Program-made: the position numbers and the translations under genes | Notes under the pieces: generated by a model | The model's input: the letters and a program-made list of their open reading frames with translations, nothing else | What the model was told of the DNA's origin: nothing | The model's database searches: none | Part shown: positions 1 to 7,576 of the stretch, piece after piece | How the letters are laid out: every line of letters starts with the position of its first letter | Numbering within the stretch: position 1 is the stretch's first letter | Assembly (NCBI GenBank): GCA_007124075.1 | Contig: SLFV01000581.1 | Location: forward strand, 1-17,366 | Source: Roseimaritima sp. | Lineage (GTDB): Bacteria; Planctomycetota; Planctomycetia; Pirellulales; Pirellulaceae | Length of the DNA stretch: 17,366 nt | Direction of reading: 5' to 3'

Positions 1-160
1 AAGTCTGAACCATGTCAACCAGCGAGCATCCGTTGCGACGATTTGCTGCGGGTGGCTAGGCTTTCAGCAGCGAGCCGGACCGGGGTCGGATAGTACCTAC
101 CGCGTGCCCACCGGGCTCGCCGGAGCTATGATGAATCATTCGTTTAGCGGAATTTGACCG
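1..160. other. Left-edge non-coding stretch with a weak inverted repeat
   Basis: I see no gene that I can support here. The forward reading frame entering at base 1 stops near base 93 and resembles no family I know. A 7-bp perfect inverted repeat, GCGAGCC at 70-76 and GGCTCGC at 114-120, encloses a GC-rich 37-base spacer that itself holds GCCCaccGGGC. It could be a stem-loop at the end of an upstream gene outside the window, or chance in GC-rich DNA. There is no T-run after it, so I do not call it a terminator. Confidence 0.3.
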
Positions 161-802
161 ATGTGGCAGTCAGAACATTTAGGCAAGGCCTCGTTTCACG
201 GGGTCGAAAACGTTGTTAATTTTGATTTAAATGCTACTGGCGGCAATCAGGGAATCGTTCTGTCCCAGCCTCTGACGCCGCAACCGTGGATGTTCCGAGT
301 GGTGGACGCTGGGGGTGAGCGGTTGCCCGTGATCGGCGACAGTTACATTCGAGGAAATGACTTTATTGCTCGTCTGCCGCAATCAGAGCGAGACGATTTC
401 GGATTGACCCTGCAGGCACGCTTCGTCAGGGAAACCGCTGCTCCGCTGCTGTTGCAGTGGATCACGGAAATGCAAACCCGTCTACTGGACAGTCACCCGG
501 CGGTCCTCTTGCAATTCGATGCTCAGCAGTATCGGCCATGGGCCGCCGGGGTCGATCTATTTCGACATGGGGACGCTCACTTTTCGGTCATGCGCTCGCG
601 ACGCGACCAAGCCGCGTCCCGGTGCGAAGGAGCCGAGCAGAATCGGTTGACCTATCGTCTGTTCGGTGACTTTTTGGAAAAAGGTGTGATTCAAAAATGC
701 ACATGTTGGCTTGCGTTTTGGGGGCAGCAGCCACCCGGTGACGAGCAACTGCAGTCAACCTTTGGCTATGTCTGCGATGCCCCGCTGCCACTGACAACCT
801 GA
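161..802 (+). CDS. Hypothetical protein of unknown function, 213 aa
   Basis: I do not recognise this protein. An in-frame TGA at 155-157 lies just upstream of the ATG, so 161 is the earliest possible start. There is no signal peptide or membrane segment, so it is probably cytoplasmic. The N-terminal 75 residues look beta-rich (alternating hydrophobic residues, several Gly/Asp turns). A helix-like stretch follows around residues 88-118, and the C-terminal third has three cysteines (CEGA, KCTCW). Amino acid use is that of a real protein, and the competing antisense frames are short. The last 37 bases overlap the end of the convergent threonine aldolase gene. Being real is likely; a function cannot be given. 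Confidence 0.7.
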   Translation: MWQSEHLGKASFHGVENVVNFDLNATGGNQGIVLSQPLTPQPWMFRVVDAGGERLPVIGDSYIRGNDFIARLPQSERDDFGLTLQARFVRETAAPLLLQWITEMQTRLLDSHPAVLLQFDAQQYRPWAAGVDLFRHGDAHFSVMRSRRDQAASRCEGAEQNRLTYRLFGDFLEKGVIQKCTCWLAFWGQQPPGDEQLQSTFGYVCDAPLPLTT

Positions 803-1839
803 TACGGTTGAGGCAATCGAGCGATATCAAACAGGATGTCCGCAGCTTGCTGCACCTGAGCCGTGCTGACATCCAGGTGGGTCACCAAGCGAATCCGTTG
901 CCGGCCCATTGCGAAGCATTTTACGCCGGCATCCGCAAGCCGGTTCACCAGTTCAGTTGCGGTGCCCCAACGCGGATCGACCGTGGCCATGACGATGTTG
1001 GTCTGGACACCGTGCGAGCCCAGCGACAACGCCTCGCTGGAATCGACTGCTCGGGCCAATAGCTGAGCGTTCTGATGGTCTTCCAGCAAACGGTCGCGAT
1101 GATTTTCCAACGCAAATAAAGCGCCTGCCGCGACAATTCCTGCCTGACGCATTCCTCCGCCAAACAGCTTTCTGGCACGCTTTGCGGCTTGTATGAATTC
1201 TTGATCGCCTGCTAAAACCGAGCCAACCGGTGCCCCCAACCCTTTGCTGAAACAGACGCTGACCGAATCGAACATCGCCGCCCAGTGGTTGGCTGCGATG
1301 CCCGTCGCTGCGACCGCGTTCCACAATCGCGCACCATCGAGGTGTCGTTTCAGGCCGTTTTCGTCAGCCCACTGAGTAATCGATCGCACGATTTCAACCG
1401 GCTGAATCGTGCCGCCGCCGCGATTGTGCGTGTTTTCCAGGCAGACCAATTTAGTCGTCACAAAATGATCATTCACGGGGCGGATTTGATCGTGCAATTG
1501 TTCAGGTTGAAGGATCCCTGCTTGCCCCTGAATCGTTGCTGCCACTAGCCCCGATAGCTGCGCGAACGCTGCTTGTTCGTACTGATAAATGTGACAATCG
1601 GCTTCACACAGGAACTCACTCCCACGTTCGCAGTGGACCCGCACCGCAATTTGATTTGCCATCGAACCACTGGGCATGAACAACGCCGCCGGTTTGCCCA
1701 GCACCTCCGCAGTTCGTTGCTCCAAACGCTCGACACTGGGGTCAATATCGATCATGCAATCGCCAACATCGGCGTTGGCCATCGCATTTCGCATTGCGGG
1801 GGTGGGACGGGTAACGGTGTCGCTCCGCAAATCAATCAT
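766..1839 (-). CDS. ltaE: Low-specificity L-threonine aldolase (PLP-dependent)
   Basis: Predicted to cleave L-threonine or L-allo-threonine to glycine and acetaldehyde in the cytoplasm. The family signature is clear from residue 1 (MIDLRSDTVTRPT). PSGSMANQIA lies near 56-65, the PLP-stacking His is His83 (CHIY), LENTHNRGGG is near 134-143, DGAR at 168-171, the Schiff-base lysine is Lys199 in CFSKGLGAPVGS, and the substrate-carboxylate Arg sits in RIRLVTHLDVS near the C-terminus. The product is 357 aa, normal for the family. I chose the ATG at 1839 over an in-frame TTG at 1884 because homologues begin MIDLRSDTVT. One oddity: the usual VGDDVYGDDPT segment reads VGDCMIDIDPS (residues 25-35), so the conserved Tyr30 is Ile. 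The gene is divergent from hisD and overlaps the preceding hypothetical gene tail to tail. Confidence 0.93.
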   Translation of the reverse strand: MIDLRSDTVTRPTPAMRNAMANADVGDCMIDIDPSVERLEQRTAEVLGKPAALFMPSGSMANQIAVRVHCERGSEFLCEADCHIYQYEQAAFAQLSGLVAATIQGQAGILQPEQLHDQIRPVNDHFVTTKLVCLENTHNRGGGTIQPVEIVRSITQWADENGLKRHLDGARLWNAVAATGIAANHWAAMFDSVSVCFSKGLGAPVGSVLAGDQEFIQAAKRARKLFGGGMRQAGIVAAGALFALENHRDRLLEDHQNAQLLARAVDSSEALSLGSHGVQTNIVMATVDPRWGTATELVNRLADAGVKCFAMGRQRIRLVTHLDVSTAQVQQAADILFDIARLPQPYQVVSGSGASQT

Positions 1840-2011
1840 GGCTTGGTTCCGAACCGAGGGAATGAAAAAGGAGGCCAACAACAAATCAGGTCTATCGGCA
1901 ACGGTTTACTTGGCGGTAACTTAACGTAGCAAATGTGTGCCGAAGCTTCGACCATCAATGATGCGGCGAATTCCATCGAGATTTTAGATTCATTCTTCGA
2001 GATTTTTCCGA
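1840..2011. promoter_or_regulatory. Divergent ltaE/hisD control region
   Basis: These 172 bases separate two divergent starts and must carry both promoters and leaders. Visible elements are a perfect 10-bp palindrome CGAAGCTTCG (1941-1950), an 11-bp palindrome GGTTCcGAACC (1845-1855) five bases before the ltaE ATG, and a direct repeat before hisD listed separately. I cannot place convincing -10/-35 pairs. No riboswitch or His-rich leader peptide was recognised. Neither start has a good Shine-Dalgarno sequence. Confidence 0.55.
1976..2006 (+). repeat. 10-bp direct repeat with 21-bp spacing before hisD
   Basis: TCGAGATTTT occurs at 1976-1985 and again at 1997-2006, six bases before the hisD ATG. 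The start-to-start distance of 21 bp is two helical turns, so two protein subunits could bind the same face of the DNA. That makes it a candidate operator for the his genes, though this is inference from the spacing alone. Confidence 0.5.
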
Positions 2012-3370
2012 ATGTCAAGCATGTTAAGCATTCCCTGCGTTGATGCCCGTGTCGGTTCCGCGGAGCAGACGCTGCAAGCGCTCCGAGAGAAATTGAGTCC
2101 CCAAGGGGAAGTGGTCAGCCCGCGTGGCAGGGCGCTGACCGAAAAAGTGTTTGGCGAACCATTATCACCGGTCAGGGTGGTCGAGCGGATCTGTAGTGAT
2201 GTCGCTGCCGAGGGAACGGCGGCTGTGTTGCGGTACGGTGCTGCGTTGGACCAAGCGGAATTAACTGCCAATCAATTGCGAGTTTCTGCCAAGGACCTAA
2301 GGCAGGCGGCGGAATCGGTCGACCGCAAACTATTGGAGACGGTCCGTCGGATTCGTGATCGTATCTGTCAATTCCAGCGAGCAATTTTGCACACTGATTG
2401 CTCCGTCCAGCCCTGTGACGGCGTCACTTTGACGCAGCGTTACGTCCCATTACGTCGGGTGGGAGTGTGTGTTCCCGGGGGAGCGGCGGCCTACCCTTCG
2501 ACAGTTTTAATGACTGTGGTCCCGGCTCAAGTGGCTGGTGTCCGCGAAATCGCAGTCGTGGCTCCCCCCACCCGGTTCGGGGCGTACAATAACGACATGC
2601 TGGCGACGTGTTATGAACTGGGGGTTTCCGAGGTCTACCGTGTCGGTGGCGCGCAGGCCGTGGCGGCTTTGGCGTACGGCTGCGGCGCGATCGCAGGGGT
2701 GGACAAGATCGTCGGTCCGGGAAATCTGTTCGTTGCGTTGGCGAAGAAACACGTGTACGGAACCGTGGACATCGATTCGATTGCGGGGCCAAGCGAGGTG
2801 ATTGTATTGGCGGACGAAACCGCGCGCGTCGATTTTGTTGCCGCCGACCTATTAGCTCAGGCGGAGCACTCACCCGGTTCGGCAATTCTGATTACGTGGC
2901 ACGCCGACTTAGTCGACGCGGTCCGTCGGGAGCTTGCCGAACAGGTGGCCAGGTTGGAGCGAGCCAACCTAACGATCGACAGTTTGGAATCGTTTTCGGC
3001 GTTAATCCTGGTTCGTGATCAGCAGCAAGCGTGTGAGCTGACCGATCAGTTTGCCCCCGAGCACTTGCACATTCAGACCGCAGATCCGCAGGCTTGTCTG
3101 GCACAAATCCGCAACAGTGGAGCCGCGTTTTTAGGGCATTACACACCTGTGGCGTTAGGGGATTACGCCGCCGGGCCAAGCCACGTGTTGCCCACCGGCG
3201 GCACCGCCCGCTGGGCAGCGGGTCTGTGTGCCAACGATTTCCTTCGCAGTGGTAGCGTGATCGATTTCAGCCAAACGGCACTGGATGCCGTCGCCGAGGA
3301 TGTCCAGTATTTGGCCGAAAAGGAAGGGTTGACCGCTCATGCCCGGAGTGTCTCGATTCGGCGTCGATAG
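2012..3370 (+). CDS. hisD: Histidinol dehydrogenase
   Basis: Catalyses the last two steps of histidine synthesis, oxidising L-histidinol through the aldehyde to histidine with two NAD+, using a Zn2+ ion. The 452-aa length is close to the family norm. Signatures in order are GVCVPGGAAAYPSTVLM (about 151-167), VGGAQAVAALAYG (211-223), DKIVGPGN (231-238), DIDSIAGPSE (253-262), AQAEHSPGS (282-290), FAPEHLHI (347-354) and LGDYAAGPSHVLPT (382-395). By comparison with the E. coli enzyme the zinc ligands are Gln283, His286, Asp384 and His443, and the catalytic pair is Glu350-His351; all are present. The first ATG (2012) is used, although Met4 at 2021 is also possible, and neither has a strong ribosome-binding site. 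It leads the hisD-hisC-hisB run. Confidence 0.97.
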   Translation: MSSMLSIPCVDARVGSAEQTLQALREKLSPQGEVVSPRGRALTEKVFGEPLSPVRVVERICSDVAAEGTAAVLRYGAALDQAELTANQLRVSAKDLRQAAESVDRKLLETVRRIRDRICQFQRAILHTDCSVQPCDGVTLTQRYVPLRRVGVCVPGGAAAYPSTVLMTVVPAQVAGVREIAVVAPPTRFGAYNNDMLATCYELGVSEVYRVGGAQAVAALAYGCGAIAGVDKIVGPGNLFVALAKKHVYGTVDIDSIAGPSEVIVLADETARVDFVAADLLAQAEHSPGSAILITWHADLVDAVRRELAEQVARLERANLTIDSLESFSALILVRDQQQACELTDQFAPEHLHIQTADPQACLAQIRNSGAAFLGHYTPVALGDYAAGPSHVLPTGGTARWAAGLCANDFLRSGSVIDFSQTALDAVAEDVQYLAEKEGLTAHARSVSIRRR

Positions 3371-3462
3371 GGTTTGCTGGAAATATGCTTCCCGTCCGGA
3401 TGGCGGAAGCGGTAGGAATTTCGTTATTTACCCCATCCCACACGTTACTTCCCTGATTACCA

Positions 3463-4530
3463 ATGTTTGGCCAACCTCATCATTACCCGTTTCGTCGTGC
3501 GTTGGCGGAAATGGAACCGTATGTCCCTGGCGAACAGCCGCAAGGTGGAAAATTTGTCAAGCTGAACACGAACGAAAATCCTTACCCGGCTGCGCAAGCG
3601 GTTGTTGAGGCAATCTGCAGTGCGGCGACGACGGGTCTGGAACGTTACCCTGATCCGTATGCCAATGCCTTTCGCAATCGAGCGGCAGAGGTTCTTGGAC
3701 TGCCGGGGCCGGACTGGATCATGGCGGGAAATGGAAGCGATGAGATCCTGACGATCCTGGTTCGAGCGCTGGTGGGCGAAGGGCAAAGATTGCGGATGCC
3801 TTATCCCAGCTACATCCTGTATGCAACTCTGGCGGATATCCAAGGTGCGTTGTGGGAACGGTTGGAATTTGACAAAAACTGGCGACTGCCCGCAGCATTC
3901 GCCGATGGATGTGACGACCTCCGATTGGTCTTCCTGCCTAATCCGAACAGTCCCAGTGGCACAGTCGAGCCTCCTGAAAAGGTCTTGCAGTTGGCGGAGC
4001 AGTTGCCCTGCCCGCTGGTGATTGACGAGGCCTATGCCGATTTCGCGGAAGCGAATTGTTTGTCGCTGGTGCAACAGAACGAGAACATTTTTGTGACTCG
4101 GTCGCTCAGCAAGTCGTACGCTTTGGCTGGGTTAAGGTTTGGCTTCGTTGTTGCTCAACCACACCGAATCGCTGAGCTGATGAAGATCAAGGACAGCTAC
4201 AATTGCGACACTCTTTCGATTGCGGCGGCAACGGCGGCAGTGGGCAGCACGCAGTGGTTGCAAGAAAATGTGGCTCGGATTCGAGCAACAAGAACACGAA
4301 TGGAGGCTCGGTTGAAACAGTTGGGATTCAGGGTCACGCCATCGCAAGCCAATTTTGTTTGGTGTGAACACCATGAAAGTTCGCACAAGCAGATCTATCA
4401 AACCCTGAAACGTCAGCAAATTCTGGTCCGATATATGAACTTTCCCGCTTGGGGCGACGGGTTGCGGATTAGCGTCGGTACCGACCAGCAGGTCGATGCC
4501 TGTATGCTGTTGTTGGAGCAGTGCGTATAA
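3463..4530 (+). CDS. hisC: Histidinol-phosphate aminotransferase
   Basis: PLP enzyme that transfers the amino group of glutamate to imidazole-acetol phosphate to give histidinol phosphate. It is 355 aa, a usual length, and cytoplasmic. Fold-type I aminotransferase motifs are LNTNENPYP (34-42), ERYPDPYANAFR (60-71), GNGSDEIL (89-96), LPNPNSPSGT (158-167), DEAYADF (188-194) and RSLSKSYALAGLRFGF (213-228), where Lys217 binds PLP. The C-terminal LRISVGTDQQ supplies the conserved substrate-binding Arg. It starts 92 bases after hisD on the same strand, and no better start lies nearer. Its place between hisD and hisB agrees with the histidine role over other class II aminotransferases. Confidence 0.95.
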   Translation: MFGQPHHYPFRRALAEMEPYVPGEQPQGGKFVKLNTNENPYPAAQAVVEAICSAATTGLERYPDPYANAFRNRAAEVLGLPGPDWIMAGNGSDEILTILVRALVGEGQRLRMPYPSYILYATLADIQGALWERLEFDKNWRLPAAFADGCDDLRLVFLPNPNSPSGTVEPPEKVLQLAEQLPCPLVIDEAYADFAEANCLSLVQQNENIFVTRSLSKSYALAGLRFGFVVAQPHRIAELMKIKDSYNCDTLSIAAATAAVGSTQWLQENVARIRATRTRMEARLKQLGFRVTPSQANFVWCEHHESSHKQIYQTLKRQQILVRYMNFPAWGDGLRISVGTDQQVDACMLLLEQCV

Positions 4531-4604
4531 TCGCCCTGTTGACTGGACGTGGTTCTGTTCGATTCCTGTCCGCCCTGACCTAGATATTCTCGAATGCACT
4601 TTGT

Positions 4605-5192
4605 ATGACTCGTAAGGCAAACATTCAGCGTAAGACTGGCGAAACCGATATTCGGCTGGATCTGTCCTTGGAGGGGCTGGGTTCTGGACGACGGGACACC
4701 GGGGTCGGATTTTTAAATCACATGCTGGATCTGTTCGCTCGGCATGCGCTGATCGATTTGGATGTCCAGGTCCAGGGGGACCTGCACGTCGATGATCACC
4801 ACACCAGCGAAGATACTGGAATTTGTCTAGGGCAAGCGTTCGACGAAGCTTTGTCCGATCGGGCGGGGATCCTTCGCTATGGTCATTTTACCTTGCCGAT
4901 GGACGAAGTCCTGACCACGGTCGCGGTCGATTTTGGCGGACGCTATGCGTTTGCCTACGACGCGCCGATCGCGGCTGACAAAATTGGAACGTTTGACAGC
5001 GAATTGGTGGAGCATTTCTGGCAAAGCTTTGCTGCCAACGCTCGCTGCAATTTACACGTCTTGATGCACTACGGTAGCAACGCTCACCACATCGCTGAAT
5101 CGGTTTTCAAATCGACCGCGCGAGCCGTTCGCATGGCGGTTGCCGTTGACCCGCGTTCTCACGCGATCCCCAGCACGAAGGGGGTCATTTAG
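4605..5192 (+). CDS. hisB: Imidazoleglycerol-phosphate dehydratase (monofunctional)
   Basis: Dehydrates imidazole-glycerol phosphate to imidazole-acetol phosphate, using a di-manganese site. At 195 aa it is the dehydratase alone, without the histidinol-phosphatase domain fused to it in E. coli. Signatures are GVGFLNHMLD (33-42), HVDDHHTSEDTGI (61-73), MDE (99-101), YGSNAHHIAES (156-166) and IPSTKG (188-193), which supply the metal-binding His and Glu residues. It follows hisC by 74 bases. The genes often found next (hisH, hisA, hisF) are absent. A 199-base gap leads to an unrelated secreted-protein gene, so the rest of the pathway must be encoded elsewhere. Confidence 0.97.
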   Translation: MTRKANIQRKTGETDIRLDLSLEGLGSGRRDTGVGFLNHMLDLFARHALIDLDVQVQGDLHVDDHHTSEDTGICLGQAFDEALSDRAGILRYGHFTLPMDEVLTTVAVDFGGRYAFAYDAPIAADKIGTFDSELVEHFWQSFAANARCNLHVLMHYGSNAHHIAESVFKSTARAVRMAVAVDPRSHAIPSTKGVI

Positions 5193-5391
5193 GACGTGAG
5201 TGCCGGATACCTGATGGACAATGTCCCTGAATTTTTAGCAAAGCACTCCGAAGCTGGCTTCCGTTGATCACCTACGGTTCCGCGATCAGGACGTCCTTGC
5301 TTGGATCGCGATGCTTCTGGACTTAGCCACCTCTGATACGATCGCAGACCCTGTACGTTCGATTTACTGAAACCCTGGAGAGCATTGGCAG

Positions 5392-6159
5392 ATGAAACGT
5401 TACCAGTTGCCGCTTACCGTTGCCCTGATATTCGTGATGGCCTGTGTCGGGAAAGCTGAGGAGGGAAAAATGCGGCTGTTTGAAATGCGGACTTACTATG
5501 CCGCCGAGGGCAAATTGGAAGCCTTGCACAGCCGTTTTCGTGATCACACCGTTGGCCTGTTTGAAAGGCATGGCATGACCAACATTGGTTACTGGACACC
5601 GGTTGACAACCCTCAGCGGCAACTCGTCTACCTGCTTGCTTACCCGGATCGCAAGGCTCGCACTGCCGCCTGGAAAGCTTTTTTCGCGGATCCTCAATGG
5701 AAAGCCGCATTTCAGGCCAGTGAAGTCGACGGGAAACTGGTCGAACGTGTTGAATCCCTATTTCTCGAAGCGACCGATTATTCTCCCCAAATTCAATCCA
5801 GTGCTCTGAGTCCGCGAATATTTGAATTGCGAACCTACACCACGACCAAGGGTAATCTGCCCGCGCTCCATCAACGGTTTCGTGATCATACGGTCGCATT
5901 GTTCGCCAAACATGGCATGACAAATGTCGGCTATTGGTCGCCACAACCCGATCAACCGGGGGCGGAGAACACGCTGATTTACATCCTGGCGCACCGCGAT
6001 CAGGAGGCCGCTGCGGCATCATTTTCGGCGTTTCGTCAGGATCCTCAATGGATCAAAGCAAGAACCGAATCGGAAGCCGCAGTCGGTGGTTCGTTAACCG
6101 CCCCCGACGGTGTGCAGTCGACTTTCATGCAAGCAACCGACTATTCGGATATCCGTTGA
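5392..6159 (+). CDS. Secreted protein with two tandem NIPSNAP domains
   Basis: A 255-aa protein with an N-terminal signal peptide (positive MKRY, then a hydrophobic stretch to about residue 20, with probable cleavage near GKA-EE). Two copies of the NIPSNAP fold (a ferredoxin-like alpha-beta dimeric barrel) follow, at about 27-130 and 142-251. Both copies carry the same landmarks: RLFEMRTY / RIFELRTY, RFRDHTV.LF.(R/K)HGMTN(I/V)GYW, DPQW, and EATDYS / QATDYS near the end. The copies are alike enough to suggest internal duplication. NIPSNAP proteins are known but mostly have no assigned reaction, so none is given here. A GGAG lies about 11 bases before the ATG. It seems to be a single-gene unit: 199 bases separate it from hisB, and the next gene is convergent. 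Confidence 0.88.
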   Translation: MKRYQLPLTVALIFVMACVGKAEEGKMRLFEMRTYYAAEGKLEALHSRFRDHTVGLFERHGMTNIGYWTPVDNPQRQLVYLLAYPDRKARTAAWKAFFADPQWKAAFQASEVDGKLVERVESLFLEATDYSPQIQSSALSPRIFELRTYTTTKGNLPALHQRFRDHTVALFAKHGMTNVGYWSPQPDQPGAENTLIYILAHRDQEAAAASFSAFRQDPQWIKARTESEAAVGGSLTAPDGVQSTFMQATDYSDIR

Positions 6160-6275
6160 ACGAAACTTAGCTGGGTCTTTTCAGCCAACACGTCTCTCGC
6201 GAAAGCCGTACAGCAGGCGGTGGCCGGGGTGACTGGAATCTTAGACCAACGCTGACGTCGATTGCTGCTACTTCG

Positions 6276-7556
6276 CTACTGAAACGTTAGCTGTGGCGTC
6301 GCTTGACCAAAGGCGAGGAAGGGGGCGACGCCGTAGACCCCATTGGTGAAGACTTGTTGGACGAAGTCGTTCAGCACACGGATTGACGATTTTGGCACGA
6401 TCACCACATCACCATCACGAAGCCAAATTTCATCCGCTGGTGTCGGACGCTTGCCTAACAGTGCCCCCTGCAGGTCCAGCATTGTCGCCATCAGTCTCCA
6501 GTCATCGGCGCGACGCAAAACAACTACCTGGCGCATGTTGGCGCCCGTTTGGTAGCCCCCGGCCAGGGCAATCGCCCCCAGAACCGTCGTTGGCGCTTGA
6601 ATTTGGAACCGATTGGACTGAAAGACCTCCCCCACGACGTAAATGAAGCTTGGTGCCTGCTGGACCAGCAAAGGTTCGACCTCCAGCCCGACAACCACCT
6701 CGCCATAACGCAGATTGATTTCCTGTTTCAATTCGGACAGCGTTAGTCCCTGAACACATAACGCGCCAACCCCCGGTAGCCGGATCTTGCCATCGGGCAT
6801 CACGCGAGCATTTACCGCTTGCTGCTGTAATCCACTTTGCCCCCCGACCGCATTGCGAATATCTTCAGCCAGGCTGTTGGTTTTAACCGGTGTTACATCG
6901 ATTGACGGTTCGGGATAGAACTTTTTGTACCGACTTTCCAGGAGTTTTCGCAGTTGATCGACGGTCAGTCCGGCCGCATGCACCTGCCCTAGGACTGGTG
7001 GCGTGATCGTACCGTCGGGTTGGATCCGCAGACCACGTTCTAGCGTTCCGCGTTGCAGTTCATCGTTCAAAATCGATTCAATCAGAACCTCGTCCCCAAC
7101 CGTCAACCGGTACGCCCCATCGGATTGTCGGCGAGTGATCAGATAGATCATCTGCAGTTCGTCGTTGGGACGCAAACGGTACTCCGCCAGATGTGCCAAG
7201 CGAGGCGGTCCGGCGTATTCGCCATGACCGTAGGGTTGGAAATCGATTGGACGCATGTCTTGCCACCGAGCCTCCGCGCCACTGCAAGTTAAGCAATCGA
7301 CGCCTTGGATACACGGTTGGCACGGGCCAAGACATGCGCCGGGTGGATGCAACTGTCCGCAACCGCAGGTTGGCTTTGAAAATGAAATGCCGTTTGTGGG
7401 TGCCACGCCGGTTTGCGGGTAGGCCTGTGGATAGTCCGCTTCCTGAGACCAGTTAGGGCTGGCATAGCAAACCGCCAGCATAATGACGATCAGCCCCCAG
7501 GTGAAAGTCCGCCCACCGACACGCGAAAAACAGCCTGCAAAGAAAAAGTTTGACAT
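6276..7556 (-). CDS. Wza-like polysaccharide export protein, planctomycete type
   Basis: Predicted periplasmic/outer-membrane export protein. The 426-aa product has an N-terminal hydrophobic signal (about 18-30). A Cys cluster follows, with Cys at 64, 66, 75, 79, 82, 88 and 91 (CxCx8Cx3Cx2Cx5Cx2C). The polysaccharide export domain covers about 125-225 (YRLTVGDEVLIES, then RIQPDGTITPPVLGQVHAAG), and an SLBB-like region about 247-390 (VMPDGKIRLPGVG, YVVGEV, GAIALAGGY, DEIWLRDGDVVIVPKS). A related strand, YRLRPNDELQMIY, precedes the export domain as if its first element were doubled. There is no lipobox in the first 40 residues. The ATG at 7556 was chosen over a TTG at 7586, which would overlap the upstream gene. 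It lies 20 bases after the TPR gene, so both probably share one transcript. Confidence 0.88.
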   Translation of the reverse strand: MSNFFFAGCFSRVGGRTFTWGLIVIMLAVCYASPNWSQEADYPQAYPQTGVAPTNGISFSKPTCGCGQLHPPGACLGPCQPCIQGVDCLTCSGAEARWQDMRPIDFQPYGHGEYAGPPRLAHLAEYRLRPNDELQMIYLITRRQSDGAYRLTVGDEVLIESILNDELQRGTLERGLRIQPDGTITPPVLGQVHAAGLTVDQLRKLLESRYKKFYPEPSIDVTPVKTNSLAEDIRNAVGGQSGLQQQAVNARVMPDGKIRLPGVGALCVQGLTLSELKQEINLRYGEVVVGLEVEPLLVQQAPSFIYVVGEVFQSNRFQIQAPTTVLGAIALAGGYQTGANMRQVVVLRRADDWRLMATMLDLQGALLGKRPTPADEIWLRDGDVVIVPKSSIRVLNDFVQQVFTNGVYGVAPFLAFGQATPQLTFQ

Positions 7557-7576
7557 CTTGGCTTGTTCCCAAATTG

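Noticed and set aside
1840..1884. TTG start for threonine aldolase giving 15 extra residues
   Set aside because: The family begins MIDLRSDTVT at the ATG; the extra residues are not conserved in type and cross the palindrome in the leader.
3457..4074. 205-codon minus-strand frame antisense to hisC
   Set aside because: hisC is certain from its motifs, and the antisense product looks like a shadow rich in Arg and Gln with no domain.
4548..4585. tRNA-like T-arm (GTTCGATTCC) in the hisC-hisB gap
   Set aside because: The flanking bases do not pair as a T-stem, and no acceptor, D-arm or anticodon arm can be built around it.
5414..6022. 202-codon minus-strand frame antisense to the NIPSNAP gene
   Set aside because: The sense frame has two clear domains; the antisense product has no recognisable features.
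6160..6275. Terminator between the convergent NIPSNAP and Wza-like genes
   Set aside because: Only a 4-bp stem (GCTG/CAGC near 6170-6186) is visible, with no T-tract on either strand; not enough to call.
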